NCBI RefSeq assembly: GCF_000770635.1
Contig: NZ_AVBF01000014.1
Coordinates: 1 to 64,000, forward strand
Direction of reading: 5' to 3'
Length of the DNA: 64,000 nucleotides
Origin: Pontibacillus yanchengensis Y32
Lineage (GTDB): Bacteria; Bacillota; Bacilli; Bacillales; BH030062
Within the stretch, counting starts at the first letter, position 1, and every line of letters starts with the position of its first letter. A program made the position numbers and the translations under genes. Below are positions 17,358 to 26,535 of the stretch, in pieces. The notes under the pieces were generated by a model. That model had not been told where the DNA came from. It did not search any database and saw only the letters and a list, made by a program, of their open reading frames with translations.

Positions 17358-17378
17358 CCAGATGCTTCTGTTTTTTTT
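17343..17378 (+). terminator. Terminator overlapping the glycosyltransferase stop
   Basis: CAGAAGCATCT/AGATGCTTCTG (11-bp perfect stem, loop ATAGCC) is followed by eight T. The stop codon lies inside the loop. Confidence 0.9.
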
Positions 17379-17557
17379 CATTGCTTTGGAAATTATAATT
17401 GCTGTCCCTCCCCTTCCTCTTATGATCACAACATACAATATTTGGATTCATGCCATCAAGAACGATAGTTCAATCTATAAGCAAAAGCTGTGACCCCTTT
17501 CCCTATCTATGAGAAAATAACGACAATAGAGATGGAAGCAAACAAGGAGGAAATGTA

Positions 17558-18574
17558 ATGGAAGCGGCTCTTTTTTCACCTATAACTTTTGGAAAAGTCA
17601 CCCTTAAGAATCGAATTGTCATGTCACCTATGTGCATGTATTCATCAGAAACAGAAGACGGTCAAGTAGCTCCTTTTCACTTTGCTCACTATGAAAGCAG
17701 AGCTGCCGGTCAGGCAGGATTGGTTATGACGGAAGCAACAGCTGTCTTACCTGAAGGAAGAATCTCTCCACAAGACCTTGGTATATGGAGTGACGATCAT
17801 ATAGAAGGACTGCAGAAAATCAATGAAGGCATTCATCGTCATGGTGCTCGTTCCGGGATTCAATTGGCACACGCTGGAAGGAAAGCTCGCTTAGAAGGTG
17901 ATATCTATTCTGCCAGCGCCATTCCGTTTGACGAGAATATGAAGACGCCTAATGAAATGACGAAGGATGATATAAAAAGAACCATTCATGCTTTTGCAGA
18001 AGGTGCCCGTCGTGCTAAGGAAGCTCATTTTGATATTATTGAATTACACGGTGCTCATGGATACTTAATCAATCAGTTCCTATCCCCTCTTACAAATAAG
18101 CGAAATGATGAGTACGGCGGAAATGCAGAAGCGAGGTTTCAATTTCTCCGAGAAGTCATAGAAGCCGTGCAAGAAACATGGGAAGGTCCCATCTTCACTC
18201 GGATATCTGCTAATGAGTATGATGACAATGGGAATACAAGCGAAGATTTTCTTTATTTCGCAACCGAGATGAAAAAGCTTGGCATCGATTTGATTGATTG
18301 TAGCTCTGGAGGCGTCATACCAGCTCGTCCACCTGTTTTTCCTGGATACCAATTGAAGTATGCGGATGAGATTCGTAACCAAGCAGGGATTGCGACTGGC
18401 GCTGTAGGAAAAATCACGTCCGGCTTACAAGCAGAAGAAGTGATACAAAACGGCCGCGCTGACCTAATATTCGTGGCTCGTGCCATGCTTCGAAACCCTT
18501 ATTGGGCAAAAGCTGCTGCAGATGATCTAGGTGTAGAGATAGAAGCTCCAAAACAGTATAAGCGCGGATGGTAA
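17558..18574 (+). CDS. namA: NADPH dehydrogenase, old yellow enzyme family
   Basis: This is a 338-residue FMN enzyme with the same length as Bacillus subtilis YqjM/NamA. Matching features are Cys26 and Tyr28 (MSPMCMYSS), the His pair in [15 protein letters not shown], and the C-terminal arginine finger YKRGW. It reduces activated C=C bonds such as enones and nitro compounds with NADPH, and is linked to electrophile and oxidative stress. ACAAGGAGGAAATGTA precedes the ATG. Monocistronic. Confidence 0.95.
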   Translation: MEAALFSPITFGKVTLKNRIVMSPMCMYSSETEDGQVAPFHFAHYESRAAGQAGLVMTEATAVLPEGRISPQDLGIWSDDHIEGLQKINEGIHRHGARSGIQLAHAGRKARLEGDIYSASAIPFDENMKTPNEMTKDDIKRTIHAFAEGARRAKEAHFDIIELHGAHGYLINQFLSPLTNKRNDEYGGNAEARFQFLREVIEAVQETWEGPIFTRISANEYDDNGNTSEDFLYFATEMKKLGIDLIDCSSGGVIPARPPVFPGYQLKYADEIRNQAGIATGAVGKITSGLQAEEVIQNGRADLIFVARAMLRNPYWAKAAADDLGVEIEAPKQYKRGW

Positions 18575-18620
18575 TGAACGTGAAGAAGCATTATCTCGTA
18601 CTTTTTTATACCAAAATACA

Positions 18621-18653
18621 AAAAGAGCTTGGATTTCCATTCCAAGCTCTTTT
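18621..18653. terminator. Bidirectional terminator between namA and murB
   Basis: AAAAGAGCTTGGA pairs with TCCAAGCTCTTTT, flanked by A and T tracts on both sides, between convergent genes. Confidence 0.88.
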
Positions 18654-18668
18654 CTATATTAGAGGTTA

Positions 18669-19604
18669 TTAGTCAGTGACTTCTTCGTCTTCTCCAATGA
18701 TTTTCACTTCTCGTTCCAGTGATACACCGAATCTATCTTTCACTGTCTTTTGAACCAATTCAATCACAGAGATATATTCCTCTGCAGTAGCATTGGATTT
18801 ATTGACGATAAAACCAGCATGCTTCGTAGAAACCTCTGCTCCCCCGACGCCTTTTCCTTGTAGTTCGCTATCTTGAATTAGCTTTCCAGCGAAATATCCA
18901 GGCGGACGTTTAAATACACTCCCACATGAAGGATATTCAAGAGGTTGCTTGGATTCTCGTTTATACGTAAGGTCATCCATCTTTTCCTTGATGGTATCGT
19001 AATCGCCAAGTTCTAAATCAAATCGCGCCTCTAAGACAATGTAGCCTTTCTCAGCTATGTTACTTGTGCGATACTCCAAATCTAAATCTTCAGCAGATAA
19101 GGTTAAAAGGGAACCGCTACGATCCACTACAATCGCGTGATATAACACATCTTTGATTTCTCCCCCGTACGCTCCAGCGTTCATAAATAGAGCGCCTCCT
19201 ACTGTACCAGGGATACCACAAGCAAATTCCAAACCTGTCAGCTTCTCATTGAGAGCTTCTCTTGATGCATCTATTATTCTCGCTCCACTTTCTGCGATAA
19301 TACTATTGTTTTCTCGTTTGATGGAATCAAGCTTCTTCAGGCTCAACACAATACCACGAATACCGCCATCTTTAATAATCACATTCGAACCGTTCCCAAG
19401 TAACGTAAAAGGAACTTCGGCTTTATTTGCAATTTTGACAACTTGCTGTACTTCCTCATAGGTAGTTGGTGTAACGAATAAATCTGCTCTTCCACCTAAT
19501 TGTGTATAAGTATGGTTTTTTAGTATCTCATTCACCATCACATGTTCCTTAGGTAATATTGAGAGTAATTCTTGATAGACATGATGGTACTTTACCACTT
19601 GCAT
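18669..19604 (-). CDS. murB: UDP-N-acetylenolpyruvoylglucosamine reductase
   Basis: This is a flavoenzyme of about 311 residues that makes UDP-MurNAc from UDP-GlcNAc-enolpyruvate with NADPH. Visible features are the FAD-binding stretch ([39 protein letters not shown]), the catalytic serine in [11 protein letters not shown] and a type II C-terminus with [16 protein letters not shown]. The ORF extends upstream to 19682, but the first part ([12 protein letters not shown]) is not MurB-like; the ATG at 19604, with a weak AAAGGG before it, gives the normal length. It stands alone rather than in a division gene cluster. Confidence 0.92.
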   Translation of the reverse strand: MQVVKYHHVYQELLSILPKEHVMVNEILKNHTYTQLGGRADLFVTPTTYEEVQQVVKIANKAEVPFTLLGNGSNVIIKDGGIRGIVLSLKKLDSIKRENNSIIAESGARIIDASREALNEKLTGLEFACGIPGTVGGALFMNAGAYGGEIKDVLYHAIVVDRSGSLLTLSAEDLDLEYRTSNIAEKGYIVLEARFDLELGDYDTIKEKMDDLTYKRESKQPLEYPSCGSVFKRPPGYFAGKLIQDSELQGKGVGGAEVSTKHAGFIVNKSNATAEEYISVIELVQKTVKDRFGVSLEREVKIIGEDEEVTD

Positions 19605-19771
19605 CAACCCTTTATCGAAAATAATATCGTACAAACACTCTACTCTTTTTTTGTAGCACAGTGTAAGACTAAAAACAATCATTACATTATATGTTTCGTT
19701 TATACAGAAACCAAGTATTCCTATGTTTCTGCATCTTGAGCATACTTAGGCATTTTCGCTCTAAAAGTTGA

Positions 19772-20194
19772 TTATAACATAGTTCGAAATACATAACTTT
19801 TTCGCTTATAATCCATTTTATGCTCATAAAACTGATGTGCCAATTCTTTTTCTAGGCCGGAGGATAAAGCTACTTGTTTACAGCCTTGCTCTTTTCCCCA
19901 TTCCTCTATAAAGTGCAACATCCGTTTTCCATAACCTTGTGATCTTACCTTTTCATTAGTTACAAGGTCGTGAACCCATACATACCTACCCCAAGCGAAA
20001 CAAGTATCGATTATTACTCCTGCTAGTGCTACGATGTCTCCTTCTTCTTCGTACGCAAAGAGTCGATACCCTTTCTGTTTCATTTCCTCTATCATGGTAA
20101 GATATGTAGCTTCTGTTAGTTGGTTTCTTAGCTGCTTCATGACAGGGAAGGCTTTGATCCAGTCTTTTTTATTATGTAGTTCCTTTATTCCCAT
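19772..20194 (-). CDS. GNAT family N-acetyltransferase
   Basis: This 140-residue single GNAT domain has its acetyl-CoA site in the SQGYGKRMLHFIEEW stretch (motif A; R/Q-x-x-G-x-G/A). AAAGGACTGG precedes the ATG. The substrate is unknown. It lies downstream of the lipoprotein terminator and is probably monocistronic. Confidence 0.85.
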   Translation of the reverse strand: MGIKELHNKKDWIKAFPVMKQLRNQLTEATYLTMIEEMKQKGYRLFAYEEEGDIVALAGVIIDTCFAWGRYVWVHDLVTNEKVRSQGYGKRMLHFIEEWGKEQGCKQVALSSGLEKELAHQFYEHKMDYKRKSYVFRTML

Positions 20195-20308
20195 ATATGA
20201 ACCAGTCCTTTCATGAACGCAATGGCTAAATAGAGAAAAACCTACTTGCTAATGTTTGTTAAAATAATGTACCTCTCTACGTTATCAGAAATTACCTTAT
20301 AACACATT

Positions 20309-20347
20309 AAAATCCTAACAAATGAACAACAATTGTTAGGATTTTTT
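20309..20347 (-). terminator. Terminator of the lipoprotein gene
   Basis: AAAATCCTAACAA (20309-20321) pairs with TTGTTAGGATTTT (20333-20345). On the minus strand it is followed by TTTT-rich sequence. Confidence 0.8.
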
Positions 20348-20360
20348 AAGTATCATTATT

Positions 20361-20876
20361 TTATGATATGGAAGGATACATAGAATTTGCTATATGAACC
20401 ACGTCGTTCTTAGTGTAGTTCATTTTATTTTCAGGGGTGAAGGACATTAACTTGATAATGTAGGTTCCATTCGTTTGCTTGTCACTCCAATAAAGCTTCT
20501 TTCCAAACTCATTTATAGAGTAGTTAGCCTTTCCTCCATTAGCCAATTCAACAGTTTGTTTCTGGTGCTGATAAACATCATTATTACCTTCCATAATCAT
20601 TACGTGTAAATTCAACGTTCCATTTGTAAACACAAGCTCTACAATGGAATCTTTTTCATCAGGCGAAACAACGGCCTCTACATTCGTTACATGGAAAGGG
20701 ATATAGTCTGGGATTTTCACCCTTTCTCTTTCCTCTTCTGTTAGTGTGCTTAATTGCTTTTTAAGGGAAGGATATTCTTCCTCAAGCTCCTCCAATGTGT
20801 GACTATTAGATTGTTGGCCGCAACCTGAAAGAAGTGCGGTTATCACTATAATAAATAATAAAAGGGAACGCTTCAT
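20361..20876 (-). CDS. Lipoprotein, DUF4367-like
   Basis: This 171-residue protein begins with a type II signal peptide and lipobox LLSGC (Cys19). The mature part contains a TYIIKLMS strand and a C-terminal YTKNDVVHIANSM helix, a pattern seen in DUF4367 and related surface proteins of sporulating Bacillaceae. Function unknown. It is divergent from the ArsR-rnz pair. Confidence 0.72.
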   Translation of the reverse strand: MKRSLLLFIIVITALLSGCGQQSNSHTLEELEEEYPSLKKQLSTLTEEERERVKIPDYIPFHVTNVEAVVSPDEKDSIVELVFTNGTLNLHVMIMEGNNDVYQHQKQTVELANGGKANYSINEFGKKLYWSDKQTNGTYIIKLMSFTPENKMNYTKNDVVHIANSMYPSIS

Positions 20877-21060
20877 CCTTACTCATCCTTTTTCCATATA
20901 TAATTCTAATCACTATTTTAGACGGATGAAAACTTGATTTGGATTCAACTTTTTTCAAATTTTTGTATATTGTTACGTTACTTGTCCTATTTCTTGCAAT
21001 TTAAAGGAATAACGATTATACTTCGTTTAAAAATTTAAACCAATTAGGAGAACAAGTTAT

Positions 21061-21366
21061 ATGACAGGTCAGTTGGAACAGTTGCTTCGATTGAATACGT
21101 TAACGTTTCATGCTTTAGGGGACACTGCTAGACAAGATATTATCCTTCTTTTAGAAAAACACAAACGGTTAAATGTTAGCGAGATAGCCGAACACTCCCC
21201 TCTATCCAGACCTGCAATCTCCCATCATTTAAAAATCCTTCGTGAAGCAGGAATTGTATCAATCGAAAAAGAAGGTACCAAACGCTATTATTATTTAACA
21301 CTTGATGAAAAAATGGATCTCTTGAAACAATTAATCGATGGCATTGATGAACAATGTATGAAGTAG
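21061..21366 (+). CDS. ArsR-family winged-helix regulator
   Basis: This is a 101-residue winged helix-turn-helix protein ([22 protein letters not shown], then [17 protein letters not shown] as recognition helix, wing EGTKRYYYL). No metal-binding cysteine motif is present, so it is not an arsenic or cadmium sensor of the classical kind. TTAGGAGAACAAG precedes the ATG. It lies 10 bases before rnz and is probably cotranscribed with it. Confidence 0.85.
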   Translation: MTGQLEQLLRLNTLTFHALGDTARQDIILLLEKHKRLNVSEIAEHSPLSRPAISHHLKILREAGIVSIEKEGTKRYYYLTLDEKMDLLKQLIDGIDEQCMK

Positions 21367-21376
21367 GAGGCTTATC

Positions 21377-22291
21377 ATGAATTTGTATTTTTTAGGGACT
21401 GGAGCTGGTGTTCCCTCTAAAAAACGGAATGTTACATCCATTGCATTACAGATGCTACAAGAACGAGGCAGCACATGGCTATTTGATTGCGGTGAAGCCA
21501 CTCAGCATCAAATTTTACATACAAATATACGACCTAGACGTATTGAAAAAATATTTATCACCCATTTACATGGCGATCACATATTTGGGCTACCAGGATT
21601 CTTGGGGAGTCGTTCGTTTCAAGGTGGAGATTCGACGTTAACCATCTACGGACCAAAAGGGATTCAGGCTTATGTTGAGACAGCTCTTGCGATAAGCGGA
21701 ACGAATTTAACATATGGCTTGGAATTTTATGAAGTGGAAGAGGGTATTATTTATGAGGATGATTATTGTACAGTAACCTGTTATAAGTTAGACCATGTGA
21801 TTACGAGCTTTGGATATTGTATTCAAGAACATGATAAGCCTGGTGAGTTACTAGTGGATAAATTAAGAGCACAAGGAGTGCCACCTGGTCCCATTTATCA
21901 ACAAATTAAGGAGAATCCTGTTGTTACCTTCGAAGGAAACGTTCTTCATCGAGAAGATTACCTTGGAGAACAGAAATCGGGACGTAAGGTCTGTATTCTT
22001 GGAGATACTCGATACATGAATAAATTGAAAGATTTTGTAAAAGACGCAGACGTGCTTGTCCATGAAGCTACATTTTCAAAAAACGAAACAGACCTTGCCT
22101 ATAATTACTTCCACTCTACTACACAACAAGCAGCTCAGCTTGCAAGTGATGCAAATGTAAAAGAATTAATCCTGACTCATATTTCATCCCGCTATCAAGA
22201 TGATGACCTTGAAGAGCTTGTAAACGAAGCTAGAGAGCAATTTGCAAACACGAAAATCGCAACAGACTTTTCACAATTTCCAGTTTTATAG
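21377..22291 (+). CDS. rnz: Ribonuclease Z
   Basis: This is a 304-residue metallo-beta-lactamase-fold tRNA 3' endonuclease. The zinc motif THLHGDH gives His63, His65, Asp67 and His68, the same numbers as in the Bacillus enzyme; the exosite ([12 protein letters not shown]) and the later GDTRYM, HEATF and THIS-RY motifs are present. It matures tRNAs lacking an encoded CCA. GTAGGAGGC precedes the ATG. Confidence 0.95.
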   Translation: MNLYFLGTGAGVPSKKRNVTSIALQMLQERGSTWLFDCGEATQHQILHTNIRPRRIEKIFITHLHGDHIFGLPGFLGSRSFQGGDSTLTIYGPKGIQAYVETALAISGTNLTYGLEFYEVEEGIIYEDDYCTVTCYKLDHVITSFGYCIQEHDKPGELLVDKLRAQGVPPGPIYQQIKENPVVTFEGNVLHREDYLGEQKSGRKVCILGDTRYMNKLKDFVKDADVLVHEATFSKNETDLAYNYFHSTTQQAAQLASDANVKELILTHISSRYQDDDLEELVNEAREQFANTKIATDFSQFPVL

Positions 22292-22294
22292 ATA

Positions 22295-22436
22295 AAAGCT
22301 AGTGATTAGCAAACAAACGGCTACACGCACAACATGGGTTGATTCGATGTAGCTGTTTTGCGATCAAGGATAATCAGAGAACTTTTCTTATCCTGTGGAG
22401 GCGAGTGAAACACTTTTTCGGATGCTAGAGCTAGAC
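22295..22436 (+). repeat. Dispersed repeat, copy 3 (diverged)
   Basis: This is a decayed copy of the family. The core CATGGGTTGATTCGATGTAGCTG corresponds to GTGGGTTGGTTCGATGTTGCTG elsewhere, GTGGAGGCGAGTG matches the GGAGGTG part, and it ends in GCTAGAGCTAGAC. Hairpins are largely lost. Confidence 0.65.
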
Positions 22437-22483
22437 ATGTATGAACTAAATAAATAATTCTTTCAAAAAAAGGTGGTCTCGTA

Positions 22484-23851
22484 TTGAATATTAGTGAAAT
22501 CGCGCGCTATCAAAAACAATTCTATTATACAGAGAAGACCAAATCTGTTGCGTTTCGAAAACAGCAATTGCAAACGCTAAAAAACATGATAGAAAAAAAT
22601 GAACAGCGTATTATGGATTCTTTGAATCAAGATCTTAATAAATCTGAATTCGATAGTTACACGCATGAAATAGGCTTTTTATATGCGGAAATAAATTTCA
22701 TGATAAAAGAAGTGAAGGAATGGATGAAACCAACTAAAGTAAAAACTCCTGCTTCTCACTTTGGATCTAAAAGTTACATCCATAAAGAACCTTATGGCAC
22801 AAGCTTAATCATCGCACCTTGGAATTACCCCTTTCAACTTGCTTTAGCTCCAGTAATTGGTGCTATCGCTGCAGGAAATACAGTCGTACTCAAACCATCA
22901 GAATTAACCCCTACTGTTTCCTCCTTATTAAAACAAATGGTGGAAGAAGCGTTCGATCCTGCCTTTTTCACTGTTGTGGAAGGGGCAGTGAAAGAGACAC
23001 AAGAGCTACTTGAGCAACGCTTTGATATTATTTTCTTTACAGGAAGTGTACCTGTTGGAAAGATAGTAATGGAAAAAGCGGCAAAGCATGTTACCCCAGT
23101 TGTTCTAGAGCTTGGAGGCAAGAGCCCAGTTATTGTGGATGAGGACGCAAAGCTTGATGTGGCAGCGAAGCGTATTGCTTGGGGGAAATACACAAATGCA
23201 GGGCAAACCTGTATTGCTCCTGACTACCTTTATGTACACCGTAACGTAAAACCAGAATTATTAAGCAAACTAAAAGATTCCATTGAAGAGATGTATGGAA
23301 AAGAACCGATGCAAAACGATGCGTACACCCATATCGTCAATCAGAAACACTTCTCAAGATTGTCTGCTTATTTAGATAATGGAGAATTGGTCCATGGAGG
23401 ACAAACAAACCCGGAAGAGCTTATCATTGAACCAACGGTATTGGACCATATAAGCTGGGATGATTCCATCATGAAAGATGAAATATTCGGTCCAATCCTC
23501 CCAGTATTAACGTTTGACAGCCTGGACGAAGTCATTACACAAGTTCAGACACAGGAAAAGCCATTAGCTTTATATTACTTTTCTGAAGATGAGCAAAAAC
23601 AGCAAAAAATACTTGATCAGCTTCCATTTGGAGGCGGCTGTATGAACGATACCTTGTTTCACGTCGCAAACCCACACCTCCCATTTGGCGGTGTAGGACC
23701 TAGTGGATTAGGAAGTTACCACGGCAAGGCAAGCTTCGACGCATTTACTCATCAGAAAAGTGTTGTTCACCAAACGACTAAGTTCGATTTCTCATTCCGC
23801 TACCCCGGATCTAAATTGGGACTGTCCATTGTGAAAAAATTGCTTAGATAA
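22484..23851 (+). CDS. Aldehyde dehydrogenase (AldX/YwdH type)
   Basis: This 455-residue NAD(P)-dependent aldehyde dehydrogenase has catalytic Cys243 (NAGQTCIAPDY) and Glu209 (LELGGKSP), the nucleotide-binding FFTGSVPVGK and the APWNYPFQLAL stretch. The C-terminus ends in a basic hydrophobic segment (RYPGSKLGLSIVKKLLR), which recalls class 3 enzymes such as YwdH that act on fatty aldehydes and may bind membranes. It starts at a TTG with AAAAAGGTGGT upstream. Not in an operon. Confidence 0.9.
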   Translation: MNISEIARYQKQFYYTEKTKSVAFRKQQLQTLKNMIEKNEQRIMDSLNQDLNKSEFDSYTHEIGFLYAEINFMIKEVKEWMKPTKVKTPASHFGSKSYIHKEPYGTSLIIAPWNYPFQLALAPVIGAIAAGNTVVLKPSELTPTVSSLLKQMVEEAFDPAFFTVVEGAVKETQELLEQRFDIIFFTGSVPVGKIVMEKAAKHVTPVVLELGGKSPVIVDEDAKLDVAAKRIAWGKYTNAGQTCIAPDYLYVHRNVKPELLSKLKDSIEEMYGKEPMQNDAYTHIVNQKHFSRLSAYLDNGELVHGGQTNPEELIIEPTVLDHISWDDSIMKDEIFGPILPVLTFDSLDEVITQVQTQEKPLALYYFSEDEQKQQKILDQLPFGGGCMNDTLFHVANPHLPFGGVGPSGLGSYHGKASFDAFTHQKSVVHQTTKFDFSFRYPGSKLGLSIVKKLLR

Positions 23852-23854
23852 ACA

Positions 23855-24061
23855 AAAGGGTAAGCGACCGTTTAGCGACGTACAAACTGCTGCCCACACG
23901 ATGTGGGTTGGTTCGATGTTGCTACGTGACGTAGCGATTTTAATCGAACTTCCTCTGTGTATTTTGAGATAAAAGAAACACGAAGAGCGGTAGCGATTCG
24001 ATGTTGACTTATCGTAAGGAGGTGCCGGAAGTTTGCTAGTCGCTGGGCGCTGGAGCTGGAC
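23855..24061 (+). repeat. Dispersed repeat, copy 4 (full length)
   Basis: This full-length copy contains GCTACG-TGA-CGTAGC (23921-23935) where copy 2 has GCTGCG-TGA-CGCAGC, and a perfect CCCACA/TGTGGG stem. It follows the aldehyde dehydrogenase stop by 3 bases and is followed 63 bases later by a terminator. Confidence 0.88.
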
Positions 24062-24123
24062 GCGGCAACATCACTTTACATGTTACACACAAACCAATCC
24101 CGTTTATAAGCTAGACGAAAAAG

Positions 24124-24153
24124 AAAGGAAGAGTGCTGACTCTTCCTTTTTTG
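24124..24153. terminator. Bidirectional terminator
   Basis: AAAGGAAGAGT (24124-24134) pairs with ACTCTTCCTTT (24139-24149), followed by TTT and preceded by an A-rich tract. It serves the plus-strand dehydrogenase and probably also the convergent glycan operon. Confidence 0.82.
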
Positions 24154-24270
24154 TTTCAGAGTAAATTTTTACATTTCGGAGCAAAATTTTCAGTTTCAGA
24201 TCAACTTCTGAAATTTCAGAGCAAATTTCTCGATTTCAGATCATTTTTTAATTTTTCAGAGCAACCTCCT
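24151..24270 (+). repeat. Tandem array with exact 20-bp period (array 1)
   Basis: The motif TTTC(A/G)GA ends at 24160, 24180, 24200, 24220, 24240 and 24260, giving six units of exactly 20 bp with consensus TTTCAGAGCAAATTTNNNNA. The spacers are degenerate and short. It lies between the terminator and the stop of the epimerase gene. The same motif and period occur at 33671-33885. Confidence 0.8.
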
Positions 24271-24285
24271 TTTGGCCACTCCACC

Positions 24286-25200
24286 TTATAACGTTTTCTT
24301 CATCCAATTAATCGTTTCGTCTATACCTGTATGCATATTTACAGATGGAGTCCAATTTAAATACTTATTAGCTTTTGCATAATCTAAAACACATTCTTGT
24401 ATGTCACCGTCTTTTTCTGGTTTATAAATAGGGGCATGGTTCCCTGGAATTTTACGAGTAAGTAGATGGTAGAGGTCATTTACACTGAGGGTTTGAGAGG
24501 ATCCTATCGTAAACGTATCATTAAAAGCTGCTGTTAATGCTCTTTCATTTGCTATTGCCACATCCTGTACATAAACGAAATCTCTTGTTTGATGTCCATT
24601 GCCATATATGATCGGATGTTGATTATCCAACAGGTTTCGTATAAAGATAGCTACTACCCCACCTTCACCTGAGCAGTCTTGCCTTGGACCATACACATTT
24701 CCATATCGAAAAATGGTATAGGGGATGTCATACAGGTGATGAAAGAGTTTAATATATGTTTCCGCAGCAAGCTTAGAGACACCATATATGGAGATAGGAT
24801 TTGTTGGAGTTTGTTCATTGATAAGACCTTTGTGCTCCCCATACACTGCACAAGATGAAGAGAAAATAAACTGTTTTATGTTGTATTCTTTTGCACATGA
24901 AAGTAGTTTAATCGTCCCAAGTACATTTGTACGTATATCTTCTTCCGGCTGAAGTATCGAGGATGTTACATCTGTTTGAGCAGCCATATGAATAACAGCA
25001 TCTGGTTGTTCCTCCTTAAAAACGTTTATCACTTCATCTGATGCTACATCTATTTGGTAGATAGGGATAGAATCTGGTAAATGCTCCTTTTTCCCACTTG
25101 ATAAATTATCTAACACTATAGGAGAGTGTCCTTCGTGAATCAACCATTTTACAACATGGGAACCGATAAAGCCTGCGCCTCCTGTCACAAGTACTTTCAT
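24286..25200 (-). CDS. NAD-dependent sugar-nucleotide epimerase (GalE-like)
   Basis: This 304-residue extended short-chain dehydrogenase has the NAD motif TGGAGFIGSH near the N-terminus, the catalytic Ser in SSSCAVYGE and Tyr-Lys in YGVSKLA, and NVYGPRQ. UDP-glucose or UDP-GlcNAc 4-epimerase activity is likely. It is the last gene of a six-gene operon and would supply a galactose-type donor to the two GT4 enzymes. GGGGGGAGGGAG precedes the ATG. The spore-coat gene ytcB is a distant comparison. Confidence 0.85.
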   Translation of the reverse strand: MKVLVTGGAGFIGSHVVKWLIHEGHSPIVLDNLSSGKKEHLPDSIPIYQIDVASDEVINVFKEEQPDAVIHMAAQTDVTSSILQPEEDIRTNVLGTIKLLSCAKEYNIKQFIFSSSCAVYGEHKGLINEQTPTNPISIYGVSKLAAETYIKLFHHLYDIPYTIFRYGNVYGPRQDCSGEGGVVAIFIRNLLDNQHPIIYGNGHQTRDFVYVQDVAIANERALTAAFNDTFTIGSSQTLSVNDLYHLLTRKIPGNHAPIYKPEKDGDIQECVLDYAKANKYLNWTPSVNMHTGIDETINWMKKTL

Positions 25201-25230
25201 CTCCCTCCCCCCCTTTCTATTTGTCTATTG

Positions 25231-26520
25231 TTACGTGCCATTCTTCTCATCCCAAACTGTTTTACGATACACCCCTTCTATCCCTTCGACCATTTTCTCA
25301 ATCGTTAAATATTGATTGGCATAGTGATAGGCATTGGTGCCAAGAAATTTTCTAAAAGAAGCATCCTTTATGAGTAATTCCAGTGCTTCTGTTAATTGTT
25401 CTACATTACCTGGCTCACAGATTACGCCAGTTCTGTTGTGTTCAATCATTTCTGGAATTCCTCCGCAGTTGGTAGTGATAATTGCTTGTTTCGCAAACAT
25501 AGCTTCCAATACGGATATTGGAAAATTGTCATTAATAGTTGGCAAAACATATATATCAGAAGTGGCCAATATATCTTCTATATCAAAACGCTTTCCGAGA
25601 AAATGAATATTCTCCAGATTTAATTGTTTCGCTTGTTTTTCTAATGATTCACGCATTGTACCCTCACCTACAATGTTCACCTTCACATCATGTAAGTTCT
25701 CTTTCATTAGCGAGAGAGCTTCAATTAAATAGGAATGACCTTTTCTTGGGGATAAACGAGCAATGCATGATAGAACAATCTGATTAGGATTACGTTTTAC
25801 ATCGTTAATTGAAAAATCAATTCCTGTTCGCACTCGTATCATTTTGTCTTCTGTAGCGTCGTAAATCTTAAGTGGATTTTTGAACGAATTGCTTATGAGG
25901 ATCACCTTATTAGCTGCTTTAAGTCCTTGTTTTTCAATTTCGCTAAAATACGTTTCTTCTACTGAATTGGGCTTAATTTTATTGAATTTCAACCGACTCT
26001 GAGTAAACAAACCATGAGGAGTGAAAAATAGGGGCTTTTGAAGATGGGTATTAAGCTTTCCTAAAATGAAAATAGAAAATAAATCTTGAGCATGTATGAT
26101 ATCGTATTTTTGTAGATTTTTTTCCTCCAAAAACGTTTGATACGTTTGGATAAAGCTAGCATTCTTTACGATTTTGGGAATAGCTTCCCCGTAACGGTCT
26201 ATCAAATAGGTTTCAATCGCTTTTTTATTATGGGTAATCCTAGCAGTAAATTCTTCTTCAGGAAGTTGACTAGGACTTTGAACATCTACATCATGACCTT
26301 TTTGCTGCAATCCATTCTGAAGCCCTGTGATATAGTGTGATAAGCCTCCTGTTATTGGATATCGAAATGAGGTCACAATTAGGATTTTTAGTGATTCTTT
26401 ATTGGGAAGAAGCGTATCTTTGATATCCGCTTCACTCAGATTAACCTTAGATATTCTGGGGTTTTTTCCGTAAAAGGTATCTAGTTCATACAGTAAACTG
26501 GGATGGATATTCTCCCCCAT
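25231..26520 (-). CDS. GT4 glycosyltransferase, second of the cluster
   Basis: This is a 429-residue protein. An N-terminal extension (about 1-43, with SLLYELDTFYG) precedes a GT-B fold: the TGGLSHYITGL loop (about 57-67), HAQDLFSIF, the FFTPHGLFTQSR acceptor region, SPRKGHSYLIEAL, and a donor site where the EX7E motif reads DNFPISVLE (about 331-339), so the first glutamate is aspartate. It is paralogous to the gene at 28775-30076, which has the same substitution. The style resembles YtcC/CotSA and BshA/MshA. GAAGGAGG precedes the ATG. Donor and acceptor unknown. Confidence 0.85.
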   Translation of the reverse strand: MGENIHPSLLYELDTFYGKNPRISKVNLSEADIKDTLLPNKESLKILIVTSFRYPITGGLSHYITGLQNGLQQKGHDVDVQSPSQLPEEEFTARITHNKKAIETYLIDRYGEAIPKIVKNASFIQTYQTFLEEKNLQKYDIIHAQDLFSIFILGKLNTHLQKPLFFTPHGLFTQSRLKFNKIKPNSVEETYFSEIEKQGLKAANKVILISNSFKNPLKIYDATEDKMIRVRTGIDFSINDVKRNPNQIVLSCIARLSPRKGHSYLIEALSLMKENLHDVKVNIVGEGTMRESLEKQAKQLNLENIHFLGKRFDIEDILATSDIYVLPTINDNFPISVLEAMFAKQAIITTNCGGIPEMIEHNRTGVICEPGNVEQLTEALELLIKDASFRKFLGTNAYHYANQYLTIEKMVEGIEGVYRKTVWDEKNGT

Positions 26521-26535
26521 ACCTCGCCCTCCTTC

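Noticed and set aside
24151-24270. CRISPR array
   Set aside because: The period is 20 bp with a motif of about 10 bases and no distinct repeat and spacer parts; units are degenerate and no cas gene is present.
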